Assembly: GCF_041435435.1 (NCBI RefSeq)
Contig: NZ_CP108494.1
Coordinates: forward strand, 8,528,501 to 8,592,500
DNA length: 64,000 nt
Origin: Streptomyces sp. NBC_01241
Lineage (GTDB): Bacteria; Actinomycetota; Actinomycetes; Streptomycetales; Streptomycetaceae
Direction: 5' to 3'
Below, one piece after another: positions 34,231 to 41,723 of the stretch. Made by a program: the position numbers and the translations under genes. Under the pieces are notes generated by a model that worked only from the letters and a program-made list of their open reading frames with translations, did not search any database and was not told where the DNA came from. Each line of letters starts with the position of its first letter. Position 1 is the stretch's first letter.

Positions 34231-34580
34231 CCGACATCGACGGCATCGCGGCGAGCGTCCCGCCCAGCACTACCGGCTGCGCGGACTGCGACGCAGTGGG
34301 GGGCTGGTGGTTCCACCTCCGGCGCTGCGCGCAGTGCGGCCACATCGGCTGCTGCGACTCGTCACCAGCCCAGCACGCCACCGCCCACTGGAAGTCCTCT
34401 GGGCATCCCGTGGTGCAGAGCTTCGAGCCGGGTGAGGAGTGGTACTGGAACTACGCCACCGACGTCCTGTACGAGTCCGGACCCGAACTGGCCCCGCCGA
34501 CCAGCCACCCGGCCGCCCAGCCGACCCCGGGACCGGCCGATCGTGTCCCGCAGAACTGGCCGGACCTGCTCCATCCCTGA
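34227..34580 (+). CDS. UBP-type zinc-finger protein
   Basis: A 117-residue protein. Zinc ligands are visible in GCADCDAVGGWWFHLRRCAQ, CGHIGCCDSSPAQHATAHW and SGHPVVQSF, the ZnF-UBP pattern that in eukaryotes binds the C terminus of ubiquitin. WYWNYATDVLYE follows, and then a proline-rich tail. Bacterial members are small stand-alone proteins of unknown role. ATG overlaps the kinase stop (ATGA). A link to redox signalling rests on this operon context. Confidence 0.9.
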   Translation: MTDIDGIAASVPPSTTGCADCDAVGGWWFHLRRCAQCGHIGCCDSSPAQHATAHWKSSGHPVVQSFEPGEEWYWNYATDVLYESGPELAPPTSHPAAQPTPGPADRVPQNWPDLLHP

Positions 34581-36271
34581 GAACCAGCGGCGGGATGACC
34601 AAGATAGGCATAATCACGCCCCCAACGCAATGGGTAACTCGGGCATGAGTCACCCTCCGTAGCGTCTTGATCTTGATGCTGGTCGTCGGCGGTGCGCTCA
34701 CGCACGGGTATGCGGTGCCGGATGGTGATCTTCTCGGGGCCGACGAGGACGTCCTTGACGAGGAGCCTCAGGACGCGCTGGCGCTCGGGGACCTCGGCTG
34801 TCCCAGCGTTCTCGCGGAGCTGGGCGAGGAAGCCTTCGAGGTCGTCAGCGAGCTTGAGGTAGGCGTCGCGGTCGGCGAGCTGGGCTTCCAGCGCGTCGAG
34901 TTGGCCACGCAGGTTACTCTCCCGGGCCCGCAGGCCGGGCATCCGGGCCCGCAGTTCATCGATGGTGACGAGCTGTTCCTGGAACGCCTCGATCATGCGC
35001 GTGATCGCTGCGGTGGCCTTGGCCAGGGCCAGTTCGAGACGGCTGCGCTGGCGGGTGGCGGGGTCGGAGGTGCGGGCACGGTCCAGCCGCTTGTCGATCT
35101 CGGACCGGATCAGGTGCGGGTCGGCGATCATGCCGATGATGTGGTCCCAGACGACGGTGTCGAGGTAGTCGGCGCGGACGGGCTTGTTGGTGCAGACCCG
35201 GCCGCCCGCGTAGCGGTAGTCGTCGGAGCCCAGGCACCGGTAGTAGTAGATCTTCTTGCCGGAGGAAGTAGTGGTCGAGGTGCGGTAGTAGCCGTATCCG
35301 CAGCTCACACAGGCCGACAGCCCCTGAAGCAGGGAGGGGACCTTGCTGTTGCGCGAAGCGAAGCGCTTGTTGTCGGCGAGCCGCTGGGCGGCGCGTTCGA
35401 AGGTGGCCGGGGTGACGAGCGCGGGAACGGGGATGGTGATCCACTCCTCGCGGGGGCGGTCGGCGGTCTTGACGGCGCGCGGAGTGCTGCGGCCCTCCAG
35501 GCGGGCCCGGCGGTTCAGGCCCGGGGACTCGTGGAGGATCTGGGTCTTGCCGAAGGCTGCCTGCCCTTGGTAGGCGGGGTTTTTGAGCATGCCCCAGACC
35601 ACGCTGCGGTCCCAGCGGGTCTTGCCGGTGCGGGTGGGAGTGCCGCTGTCGGTGAGCCAGCGGGTCAGGTCCGCGATGGAGACCCCGTCGTCGGTATAGC
35701 GGCGGAACAGCTCGACCACCAGCGCCGCCTCGGACTCGACGATCTCGTAGGTGGCCCCGCACTCGGGGGTCTTGCGCAGGTAGCGGTAGCCGAACGGGGC
35801 TCCGCCCAGCACGTTCACCGCCCCCGAGCGGGCCCGGTAGGTCTTCCCGCGCCGGTAGCGTTCCATCAGCTGGGCCTTCTCGTACTCGGCGAACATGCCC
35901 TGGAACTGGACCATCAGCTGGTCCTCGGGGCTGTCGCCGCGTGGGCCGCGGACGAACTCCACCCGGGTGCCTGCCCGGGCGAACTCCTCGACCAGCAGGG
36001 CCTGGTAAGCGAACTTGCGGGCGAGGCGGTCGGGCGCATAGCACAGCACCACATCCACGCCGACCTGGGCGACCAGGTCGCGCAGCCGCTCCAGCGCGGG
36101 CCGCACCAGGGTCGCCCCGGAGTGCCCCTCGTCCTCGAACACCCACTCCTCGGGCAGCTCAAGACGCTGTTCTGCGACGTGCGCGCGCAGGGCCGCGGTC
36201 TGCGAGCTGATCGTCTGGTCCTTCTTCTGCCGGGCCGAGGACACCCGGGCGTAGATCGCCACGCTGGTCAT
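34451..36271 (-). CDS. Large serine recombinase (resolvase/invertase family)
   Basis: A 606-residue protein with catalytic N domain (residues 1-150: VAIYARVSSARQKKDQTISS with nucleophile serine; VDVVLCYAPDRLARKFAYQA; EYEKAQLMERYRRGK). A recombinase domain follows (WDRSVVWGMLKNPAYQGQAA), then a zinc ribbon (ACVSCGYGYYRT with a distal RVCTNKP) and a long coiled region (ESNLRGQLDALEAQLADRDA). Conserved sequence ends around EKITIRHRIPVRERT. The last 60 residues read through the element end, antisense to the UBP gene, and look foreign, so the native stop may be lost. Confidence 0.85.
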   Translation of the reverse strand: MTSVAIYARVSSARQKKDQTISSQTAALRAHVAEQRLELPEEWVFEDEGHSGATLVRPALERLRDLVAQVGVDVVLCYAPDRLARKFAYQALLVEEFARAGTRVEFVRGPRGDSPEDQLMVQFQGMFAEYEKAQLMERYRRGKTYRARSGAVNVLGGAPFGYRYLRKTPECGATYEIVESEAALVVELFRRYTDDGVSIADLTRWLTDSGTPTRTGKTRWDRSVVWGMLKNPAYQGQAAFGKTQILHESPGLNRRARLEGRSTPRAVKTADRPREEWITIPVPALVTPATFERAAQRLADNKRFASRNSKVPSLLQGLSACVSCGYGYYRTSTTTSSGKKIYYYRCLGSDDYRYAGGRVCTNKPVRADYLDTVVWDHIIGMIADPHLIRSEIDKRLDRARTSDPATRQRSRLELALAKATAAITRMIEAFQEQLVTIDELRARMPGLRARESNLRGQLDALEAQLADRDAYLKLADDLEGFLAQLRENAGTAEVPERQRVLRLLVKDVLVGPEKITIRHRIPVRERTADDQHQDQDATEGDSCPSYPLRWGRDYAYLGHPAAGSQGWSRSGQFCGTRSAGPGVGWAAGWLVGGASSGPDSYRTSVA

Positions 36272-36407
36272 CGCTCACTCCTGCCTGCTCCAGGCGATCC
36301 CGTATCCGGGCCCGCCGCTGCGGAACCAACGCCGCATAGGCCGCGGACAAGTCCGCCGCCGCATGACGGTCGAAGACCGCCTCCACCTCCACCGGCCGGC
36401 CGCTCAC
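36159..36407 (-). CDS. Small helical protein overlapping the recombinase start
   Basis: GTG at 36407 overlaps the stop of the helix-turn-helix gene (GTGA). The frame encodes MSGRPVEVEAVFDRHAAADL then SAAYAALVPQRRARIRDRLE, a helical segment, and runs 113 bp into the recombinase gene, where it becomes arginine/proline-rich before stopping at 36159. The first ~50 residues look real. The overlapping arrangement suggests coupling of all three genes. Confidence 0.45.
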   Translation of the reverse strand: MSGRPVEVEAVFDRHAAADLSAAYAALVPQRRARIRDRLEQAGVSDDQRGDLRPGVLGPAEEGPDDQLADRGPARARRRTAS

Positions 36408-36751
36408 CTGCCCGGCCGCCCCTCCGGGGCACCCCGCTCAAGGAATTCGGCCAGGGCCTGGGCCACCACCGCGGAGATCGCCCGGTCGCTCTCGTGGGCA
36501 CGGGCGCGGATCTGTCCTGCCAGCGATTCCGGCAGCTTGACAGTGAACACCACGCTCGACTCGGGGACTTCGAGATGTCCAGCGGCCATGGCCTGCTCCA
36601 GATACCGGCGTGCCTGACGCACCGACACCCCGTACCTACTCGCCAACGTGCGGGCGGCTGCGGCCACGGGCGCACCCGCCCCGACCAGATCCGCGGCGGC
36701 GTTGACCCGCCGGGCGTACTCGACGCTATCGACACGATCACCACGCACCAT
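36404..36751 (-). CDS. Helix-turn-helix / ribbon DNA-binding protein of the recombinase module
   Basis: A 115-residue protein: ARTLASRYGVSVRQARRYLE is a helix-turn-helix, and VVFTVKLPESLAGQIRARAH then ESDRAISAVVAQALAEFLER resembles a ribbon-helix-helix (CopG-like) domain. Two DNA-binding motifs in one small protein suggest an accessory or directionality factor for the serine recombinase. The start lies near 36751, and the gene is coupled to the next small frame. Confidence 0.7.
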   Translation of the reverse strand: MVRGDRVDSVEYARRVNAAADLVGAGAPVAAAARTLASRYGVSVRQARRYLEQAMAAGHLEVPESSVVFTVKLPESLAGQIRARAHESDRAISAVVAQALAEFLERGAPEGRPGR

Positions 36752-37066
36752 GTCACAAACCTACTACCCATTGTGACGCTCCTTACCCTCCGCGCGAGGA
36801 AGGAGTTCCAAGCGCCGGTAGCCGAGCGTCACCTCGAAGCAGAAGTTGCCCATTGCGTTGGGGGCGTGTATACGCCCATCTGCGGCTTGAATAACGGTGC
36901 AGGCCCTATCGGTCACCCAACCCCGAGGAGCCAGCCCCGGACGGCCACCCGGCGCCAAGAACAAAACACCGGGCACCCCGCTACGACGTCGGCAAAACCG
37001 TCAAACGCCCCGAGCCCCTCAAGGCCATCGGCAAGCCCGGAAGATCTTGGTAGATAAAGAACAAGC

Positions 37067-37285
37067 TTAGCTCTGGACGAAGTCGAGGAGGTCTCGGGAT
37101 AGACGCTCCTTCTCGGTGTCGGTGATGCCGTGCGCCGCGCCCTCGTACACCTTGAGCTGAGCGCCTCGGATCATCTGCGCCAAACGCTTACCGCCGACCT
37201 CGAACGGTACGATCTGATCATCGTCGCCGTGGTGATCAGCGTGGGAACGTCAATCCTCTCCAGGTCCGGGTGAAAGTCCATCGCA
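37067..37285 (-). pseudogene. Alpha/beta hydrolase (chloroperoxidase-like) C-terminal remnant
   Basis: The minus strand reads FHPDLERIDVPTLI, then after a one-base shift HGDDDQIVPFEVGGKRLAQM and YEGAAHGITDTEKERLSRDL, ending FVQS at TAA 37067-37069. These are the acid (D in DDDQIVP) and histidine (AAHGI) regions of non-haem haloperoxidase-type hydrolases. The N-terminal two thirds with the nucleophile serine are absent. Confidence 0.75.
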
Positions 37286-37297
37286 GAGAACGCGGCG

Positions 37298-37579
37298 ATG
37301 CATTCGAACGCAGCGCGGTGGAAAGTCATCGCGGAAGCCGCCCCGGCAGCAACCGAACCCGACCCGCCTCAGACCGAGACGAGCACCGCCTACCAGGCCA
37401 TCGTGAACGCCTTCAACCAGCACGCCGGCCAGATGTTCCGGGCCCGTGAACTGCACGAACTCCTCGACCTGCCCACCGACGAGGCATCCGTCAACATCAC
37501 CCGAAGCCGCCTCGCACGCCTCCTCCACCAACGCTTCCTCACCCAACCCGGACGAGGCCGCTACCAGAAACGGACTTAA
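37298..37579 (+). CDS. Small winged-helix-like protein
   Basis: A 93-residue frame; the conserved-looking part is TSTAYQAIVNAFNQHAGQMF followed by RARELHELLDLPTDEASVNI and RSRLARLLHQRFLTQPGRGR, a winged-helix pattern ending with a basic wing. The first ~30 residues overlap the hydrolase remnant region and may not be native. It could be the C-terminal DNA-binding part of a larger protein cut by rearrangement. Confidence 0.5.
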   Translation: MHSNAARWKVIAEAAPAATEPDPPQTETSTAYQAIVNAFNQHAGQMFRARELHELLDLPTDEASVNITRSRLARLLHQRFLTQPGRGRYQKRT

Positions 37580-37646
37580 CGTCCACTGAGAGGGCCGAGG
37601 GTCGGCCTGTGCGCGCTGACGATCCATGCGCAGTGGCGATGGTGGT

Positions 37647-37673
37647 TGTCACATTCGCGGGCCCGGCGGTGTC
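37647..37673 (+). promoter_or_regulatory. ECF41-type promoter of the CMD-sigma operon
   Basis: TGTCACA at 37647-37653, a 16-bp spacer, and TGTC at 37670-37673. The published ECF41 consensus is TGTCACA-N16-CGTC, so only one base of the -10 differs. It lies 36 bp upstream of the decarboxylase-like gene, exactly where ECF41 factors regulate their own operon. Confidence 0.7.
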
Positions 37674-37709
37674 TTCATGCCAAACAGGCAAACGTTTGAG
37701 GAGAACACC

Positions 37710-38288
37710 ATGGCGCTACGCGTCCCGAAGGCCGAGCTTCCCGCCGAGCTCCGCGAAAACCTGATCAAGCAGCTCGGTTCCGTGCCCGAGCCCAACGAGG
37801 TGCTGTGGAACAACCCCAAGCTCGCCGAGGCCAACCAGGAGTTTTCAGCCAAGGTGGGCACCTGGGACGCGGCCGACGCGAGCCTCAAGACGTTCGCGCA
37901 CATGGCCGTCGCGGCACAGGTCGGCTGCAGTTGGTGCCTCGACATCAACTACTTCGCGGCACTGAACCAGAACCTGGATCTGGCCAAGGCGAGCCAGGTG
38001 CCGCGCTGGCGGGAGTCGGGGGTGTTCACGCCGTTGGAGCGGGAGGTGATGGAGTACGCCGAGGCCATGACGAACACGCCGACGACCGTCACCGATGAGC
38101 TGTCGGCGAGTCTGCTCGGCCAGCTCGGCCCGGCGGCGCTGGTCGAGCTCACCGTGTTCATCGGCTTCGCCAACCTGGCAGCCAGGTGCAACACGGCGCA
38201 TGGGATCACCTCGCAGGGCTACTCCGATGCCTGCGAGATCCCGCTGGCTGCGCGTCCTGAGACGTCCGACGTAGCGTCGACGGCATGA
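37710..38288 (+). CDS. Carboxymuconolactone decarboxylase-like protein (ECF41 partner)
   Basis: A 192-residue AhpD/CMD-fold protein. The redox motif region is AAQVGCSWCLDINYFAA (CxxC plus downstream acidic/aromatic residues), followed by EVMEYAEAMTNTPTTVTDEL. Such proteins reduce peroxides or act on small lactones and are the classic genomic partner and target of ECF41 sigma factors. ATG at 37710 follows GAGGAG by 6 bp. The stop overlaps the sigma gene start (ATGA). Confidence 0.9.
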   Translation: MALRVPKAELPAELRENLIKQLGSVPEPNEVLWNNPKLAEANQEFSAKVGTWDAADASLKTFAHMAVAAQVGCSWCLDINYFAALNQNLDLAKASQVPRWRESGVFTPLEREVMEYAEAMTNTPTTVTDELSASLLGQLGPAALVELTVFIGFANLAARCNTAHGITSQGYSDACEIPLAARPETSDVASTA

Positions 38289-39166
38289 CTGGGGACCCGT
38301 TCGTCGCCCATCGCAGCCTGCTGTTCACAGTTGCCTACGAGATGCTCGGCTCCGCGGCCGACGCGGAGGACGTGCTGCAGGAGTCCTGGCTGCGGTGGGC
38401 CGAGGTCGACCAGTCGCGGGTGAGCGACGCGCGGGCGTACCTCGTCAGGACCGTCACGCGGCAGGCGCTCAACCGGCTGCGGACGTTGGCGCGCAGCCGC
38501 GAGGACTATGTCGGCGAGTGGCTGCCGGAACCGTTGCTGACCAGTCCTGATGTCGCCGAGGACGTAGAGCTCGCGGAGAGCGTCTCGATCGCGATGCTGA
38601 CCGTTCTTGAAACGCTAGGGCCGACGGAGCGGGCGGTGTTCGTGCTCCGCGAGGTCTTCGAAATGCCGTACGGCGAGATCGCCGAGGCCATCGGGAAGTC
38701 CGCGGCCGCGGTGCGGCAGATCGCGCGGCGTGCCCGCGAGCATGTGGCGGCCCGGCGGCCGCGGGTGCAGGTGAGCCGGTCGGAGCAGCAGGCCGTGGTG
38801 GGGCGGTTCCTGTTTGCATTGCGCACCGGGCAGTTGCAGGAGCTGGTGGAGGTCATGGCGCCGGACGTGGTCTTGATTGCCGATGGTGGCGGGCTGGCGG
38901 CCGCCGCTCTGGCTCCGATCCACGGGGTCGAGCTCGTGGCGAAGGTGCTCGCGCGCACGAACCGGGTGGAAGCGGCCGTGCTCGCGACGACGGCCGTGTG
39001 GCTCAACGGCGCACCTGCGGGCCGGATCGAGATCGACGGCGAGTTGGCCACAGCGGTGAGCCTCGTGGTGGAGAACGGGCAGGTCACCCGGGTCTACTTG
39101 GTGAGAAACCCGCGGAAGCTGACGAGACTGGACGAACCGGCTGAACTCGCCAGGGGGGTGTCGTGA
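38285..39166 (+). CDS. ECF41-type RNA polymerase sigma factor (SigJ-like)
   Basis: A 293-residue sigma factor. Sigma2 spans about residues 5-75 (FTVAYEMLGSAADAEDVLQE), and sigma4 about 110-165 (LGPTERAVFVLREVFEMPYG, AIGKSAAAVRQIARRAREHV). The C-terminal SnoaL-like extension carries the ECF41 hallmark DGGG in VVLIADGGGLAAAA. In this group the extension replaces a separate anti-sigma factor and tunes activity. It overlaps the decarboxylase-like gene and is autoregulated through the promoter at 37647. Confidence 0.95.
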   Translation: MTGDPFVAHRSLLFTVAYEMLGSAADAEDVLQESWLRWAEVDQSRVSDARAYLVRTVTRQALNRLRTLARSREDYVGEWLPEPLLTSPDVAEDVELAESVSIAMLTVLETLGPTERAVFVLREVFEMPYGEIAEAIGKSAAAVRQIARRAREHVAARRPRVQVSRSEQQAVVGRFLFALRTGQLQELVEVMAPDVVLIADGGGLAAAALAPIHGVELVAKVLARTNRVEAAVLATTAVWLNGAPAGRIEIDGELATAVSLVVENGQVTRVYLVRNPRKLTRLDEPAELARGVS

Positions 39167-39198
39167 GTGTTCCGGGCGAAACCGCCCGGAACACTCAC
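39163..39198 (+). terminator. Terminator hairpin overlapping the sigma gene stop codon
   Basis: GTGAGTGTTCCGGGCG (39163-39178) pairs perfectly with 39183-39198 around AAAC, a 16-bp stem. The TGA stop (39164-39166) is inside the left arm. The 300 bp beyond, up to the IS3, show no recognisable gene. Confidence 0.8.
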
Positions 39199-39529
39199 CA
39201 CCGCAAGCCGGGCCAGAACCCGACGGCGGCCAGGACCAAGGATCCCGGACGGACGCGGATTGGCGCCCGATCCGACATGGATATCCCCCAAAAGGCCCGA
39301 GTACCACCTGAGACGCGTGAGACGCCCCCGGGCCAAGTGAGAGCGGACGCACGTGTCCCGTCTCATTAGATCTTGCAGATATGGGGCCGTTGACCTGTGG
39401 GGTGACAGGTTGATCTGCGACTTGCGACGGGCGAGACAATGCGTCCCAGACGAGGTGCGGCCAGTGGCGAGCACGCATCTCATCGATCATGGCGAGTGAA
39501 GTTCCCCCTCTGAAGTGGACAGCGGTTGT

Positions 39530-40375
39530 TTACGCTGCGGGGGTGAAGTCGTGCTGCAGCCTGGCTCGGGTTTCGAGCGGGGTGAGGTACCCGAACTCGG
39601 GGTGCTTGCGGAGCCTGGTGCGGTTGTACTCGACCTCGATGAAGCGGAAGACGTCGGCGCGGGCCGCCTCACGGCTCTCCCAGACGGCGGTGCCGATCTC
39701 CGCTTTCAGCAGTCCGAAGAAGCTCTCGGCTGCGGCGTTATCGTAGCATATGCCGGTTCGTCCCATGCTCTGCCTCAGGTTCAACTCCCGCAGCTCGTGG
39801 CGGAATTCGCCACTTGTGTACTCGCTTCCGCGATCGGTGTGCATGATGCAGCCGCCCTGAAGGTCGCCGCGGCTGGCGGCCATCCGCAGCGCGTCGGTGA
39901 CCAGCTCGGCACGGTGGTGTTCGGCCATCGCGTACCCGATCACCTCGCGCGTCGCCAGGTCCATGACGGTCGCGAGATACCACCAGCCCTCGATCGTCGG
40001 CAGATAGGTGATGTCGCCGACGAGCTTCGTGCCGGACCGGGTAGCGGTGAAGTCGCGGCCGACCAGGTCCGGAGCCGGTGCGGCCTTGGTGTCCTGCTGC
40101 GTCAGGTGGCGGCGTCTGCGGCGGGTGACGCCGCGGATGTCGCGCTCGCGCATGATCCGCTCGACCTTCTTCCGGTTGATCGCATGGCCCTTGCGCCGCA
40201 GCGCGGCGTGTACGCGCGGGGCTCCGTAGGCACCCCGTGAGGAGGCGTGGATCTCGCGGATCTCCTCGGTCAACTCGTTCTCGGCACACTGCCGTTCGGC
40301 CGCTGCCGGCCGGGCCGCCAGCCAGGAGTAGTAGGTGGAGCGGTTGATCCCCGTGACGCGGCACAGCAAAGCCAC
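39530..40375 (-). CDS. IS3-family transposase OrfB
   Basis: A 281-residue rve-type integrase domain: HASSRGAYGAPRVHAALRRK, the first Asp in KLVGDITYLPTIEGWWYLAT, the second in IMHTDRGSEYTSGEFRHELR, and the Glu in DNAAAESFFGLLKAEIGTAV. All DDE residues are present. The frame is open further upstream into orfA (LCRFIDAEKAAEANPDGYSV), consistent with production as an OrfAB fusion by ribosomal frameshifting at the A6 run (40474-40479). Confidence 0.9.
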   Translation of the reverse strand: MALLCRVTGINRSTYYSWLAARPAAAERQCAENELTEEIREIHASSRGAYGAPRVHAALRRKGHAINRKKVERIMRERDIRGVTRRRRRHLTQQDTKAAPAPDLVGRDFTATRSGTKLVGDITYLPTIEGWWYLATVMDLATREVIGYAMAEHHRAELVTDALRMAASRGDLQGGCIMHTDRGSEYTSGEFRHELRELNLRQSMGRTGICYDNAAAESFFGLLKAEIGTAVWESREAARADVFRFIEVEYNRTRLRKHPEFGYLTPLETRARLQHDFTPAA

Positions 40376-40437
40376 GCTGTAGCCGTCGGGGTTGGCCTCG
40401 GCGGCCTTCTCCGCGTCGATGAATCGGCACAGCGTGC

Positions 40438-40743
40438 CTACTTCATCGTCTCCTTCGCGAAGAAGGCCGCTGCTTTTTTCAAGATCTCGATCGTCTGCTG
40501 CTGTTCCCGGTTCTCCCTGCGCAGCCGCTGGAGCTCTTCCTTCTCCGCCGTGGTCAGCGCGCCGGGCGCCCCCTCGCCGCGGTCGGCCTTCGCCTGCTTC
40601 ACCCAGCCGCGAAGCCCCTCCGGACTCACACCGAGTTCCCGGGCAACCTCGGTGACATTCCGCCCTGACGACCGGACCAGTGCCACCGCGTCCCGCTTGA
40701 ACTCCGACGTGTACCGCTTGCTCATGTTGCTCTTGCCACTCAA
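40438..40743 (-). CDS. IS3-family transposase OrfA
   Basis: A 101-residue helix-turn-helix protein: RYTSEFKRDAVALVRSSGRN, VTEVARELGVSPEGLRGWVK and a leucine zipper LQRLRRENREQQQTIEILKK ending FFAKETMK. It overlaps the extended orfB frame. A run of six A at 40474-40479 in the coding strand near the ILKK codons is the likely -1 slippage site for OrfAB. Confidence 0.9.
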   Translation of the reverse strand: MSGKSNMSKRYTSEFKRDAVALVRSSGRNVTEVARELGVSPEGLRGWVKQAKADRGEGAPGALTTAEKEELQRLRRENREQQQTIEILKKAAAFFAKETMK

Positions 40744-40840
40744 CCTGGACTGCTTCCTCCGGGACCGATCCGTCCCAGTATCAGGCTGTCCACTTCAGAG
40801 GGGGAACTTCAGAGGGAGGTGCTTGTTGAGCTGGGCCTCG

Positions 40841-41014
40841 TCAGGATGCTGAGACGCCTGCTTCCAGAATTCGCAGTGAAGGTGGCAGTTTCCGGGCCAG
40901 GCCCAGCACGGTGCCCCTTCCGAACCGCTTGCGGGGCTCAAGCGCGAGCTTCGGCCCGAGGCGGTCGATGATGCGGTCGGCGGCTGGCTTCGACACCAGC
41001 CACACCGTGATCAT
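40841..41014 (-). CDS. Small protein (57 aa) coupled to a HAD gene
   Basis: ATG at 41014 overlaps the restored stop of the HAD gene (ATGA, 41011-41014), which supports real translation. The product begins MITVWLVSKPAADRIIDRLG and ends LPPSLRILEAGVSAS. It is basic, with a helix after a short strand. No family recognised. The IS3 sits 27 bp downstream of its stop and did not interrupt it. Confidence 0.5.
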   Translation of the reverse strand: MITVWLVSKPAADRIIDRLGPKLALEPRKRFGRGTVLGLARKLPPSLRILEAGVSAS

Positions 41015-41723
41015 CCCGCTGCGACCGACCCGTCCGGACGGGTCCCTGACGCGAAGCCGAGGATGTCGGAGACTGCTTCGTGCAGGCTCCCGAAGTGACG
41101 GTGCACGCCAGCCACCCTGATCGGAGCGTTCACCCCCCCCACACCGTCATGCCGGCGCGCAGTCCTGCCTCAACACCGTAGGTGGCGTCCTCAATGACCG
41201 GGCAGTCCTCGGGCTGGGCACCGAGCTGCTCGGCGGCCAGCAGGTAGGGCATGGGCGATGGCTTGCCCTCCTCTACCGCGGCGGCGTCCACGATGACACG
41301 CGGGACCGGCAGGCCCGTCCGAGCAAATCGCCCACGCACCCGGTACTCATAGTTCGAGGTCACCAGCGCCCACGACCCCGACGGCAGGGCATCCAGCAGC
41401 TCGGATGCACCGGCGAAGGCCGCATAGACGCTGGACCGGACGTCCTCGTCCTCAAGTTCGTGGAGCACGGCCAGACACTCCGTTGGATCCTGGTCCGGAG
41501 CTACCTGCGCGAAGGTCTCCATCGGCCGCGTCCGCAGTGCCACCCGGTAGACCTCATCCGCGTCCAGCCCGTATTGCCCCGCCCAGGTTCTCCAGACCCG
41601 GCGTTGGTCGTCCACGGCGTCGATCAACGTGCCGTCGACATCGAAGAGGACGAACTTCCTGGGGCCGGGCTGCACAAGCTCACTGGTCACGCCGTGATCA
41701 CGCCAGGAAGCCCTGAAGATCAT
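41011..41723 (-). pseudogene. HAD-family phosphatase frameshifted in a G8 run
   Basis: Motif I is KFVLFDVDGTLID, motif II region WALVTSNYEY, motif III around EEGKPSPMPYLLAA and motif IV VIEDATYGVEAGLRAGMTVW. Just after, a run of eight G (C8 on the plus strand, 41133-41140) leads to a stop at 41130. With six or nine G the protein continues VNAPIRVAGVHRHFGSLHEA and VSDILGF, the expected C terminus, ending at 41011. ATG 41723 overlaps the stop of the TniQ-like gene (ATGA). The homopolymer suggests slippage or a sequence error. Confidence 0.8.

Larger units (their letters stand above)
34615..36868. mobile_element. Putative serine-recombinase element bounded by 25-bp inverted repeats
   Basis: 34615-34639 and 36844-36868 are inverted copies identical at 24 of 25 positions; the outer end reads CACGCCCCCAACGCAATGGG. 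They enclose a large serine recombinase, a small overlapping frame and a helix-turn-helix gene, all on the minus strand. The left repeat lies 35 bp past the UBP-finger gene stop. No target duplication could be fixed. The recombinase frame itself runs through the left repeat to 34451, so the exact boundary is uncertain. Confidence 0.55.
39497..40811 (-). mobile_element. Complete IS3-family insertion sequence with 3-bp target duplication
   Basis: Perfect 27-bp terminal inverted repeats at 39497-39523 and 40785-40811 (outer end TGAAGTTCCCCCTCTGAAGT) enclose orfA and orfB on the minus strand. GAG flanks both sides (39494-39496 and 40812-40814), a 3-bp duplication typical of IS3 transposition. The element looks intact and recent. 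Confidence 0.92.

Noticed and set aside
36876..37055. Frame ending KTVKRPEPLKAIGKPGRSW
   Set aside because: It looks like the tail of a transposase-type protein, but no second motif supports it.
34667..37057. 796-codon open frame on the plus strand
   Set aside because: Antisense to the serine recombinase and its helix-turn-helix gene; no domain signal.
39370..39490. Minus-strand frame starting MIDEMRARHWPHLVWDALS
   Set aside because: Protein-like composition but no recognisable family, no stop or start context, and cut by the IS3 end.
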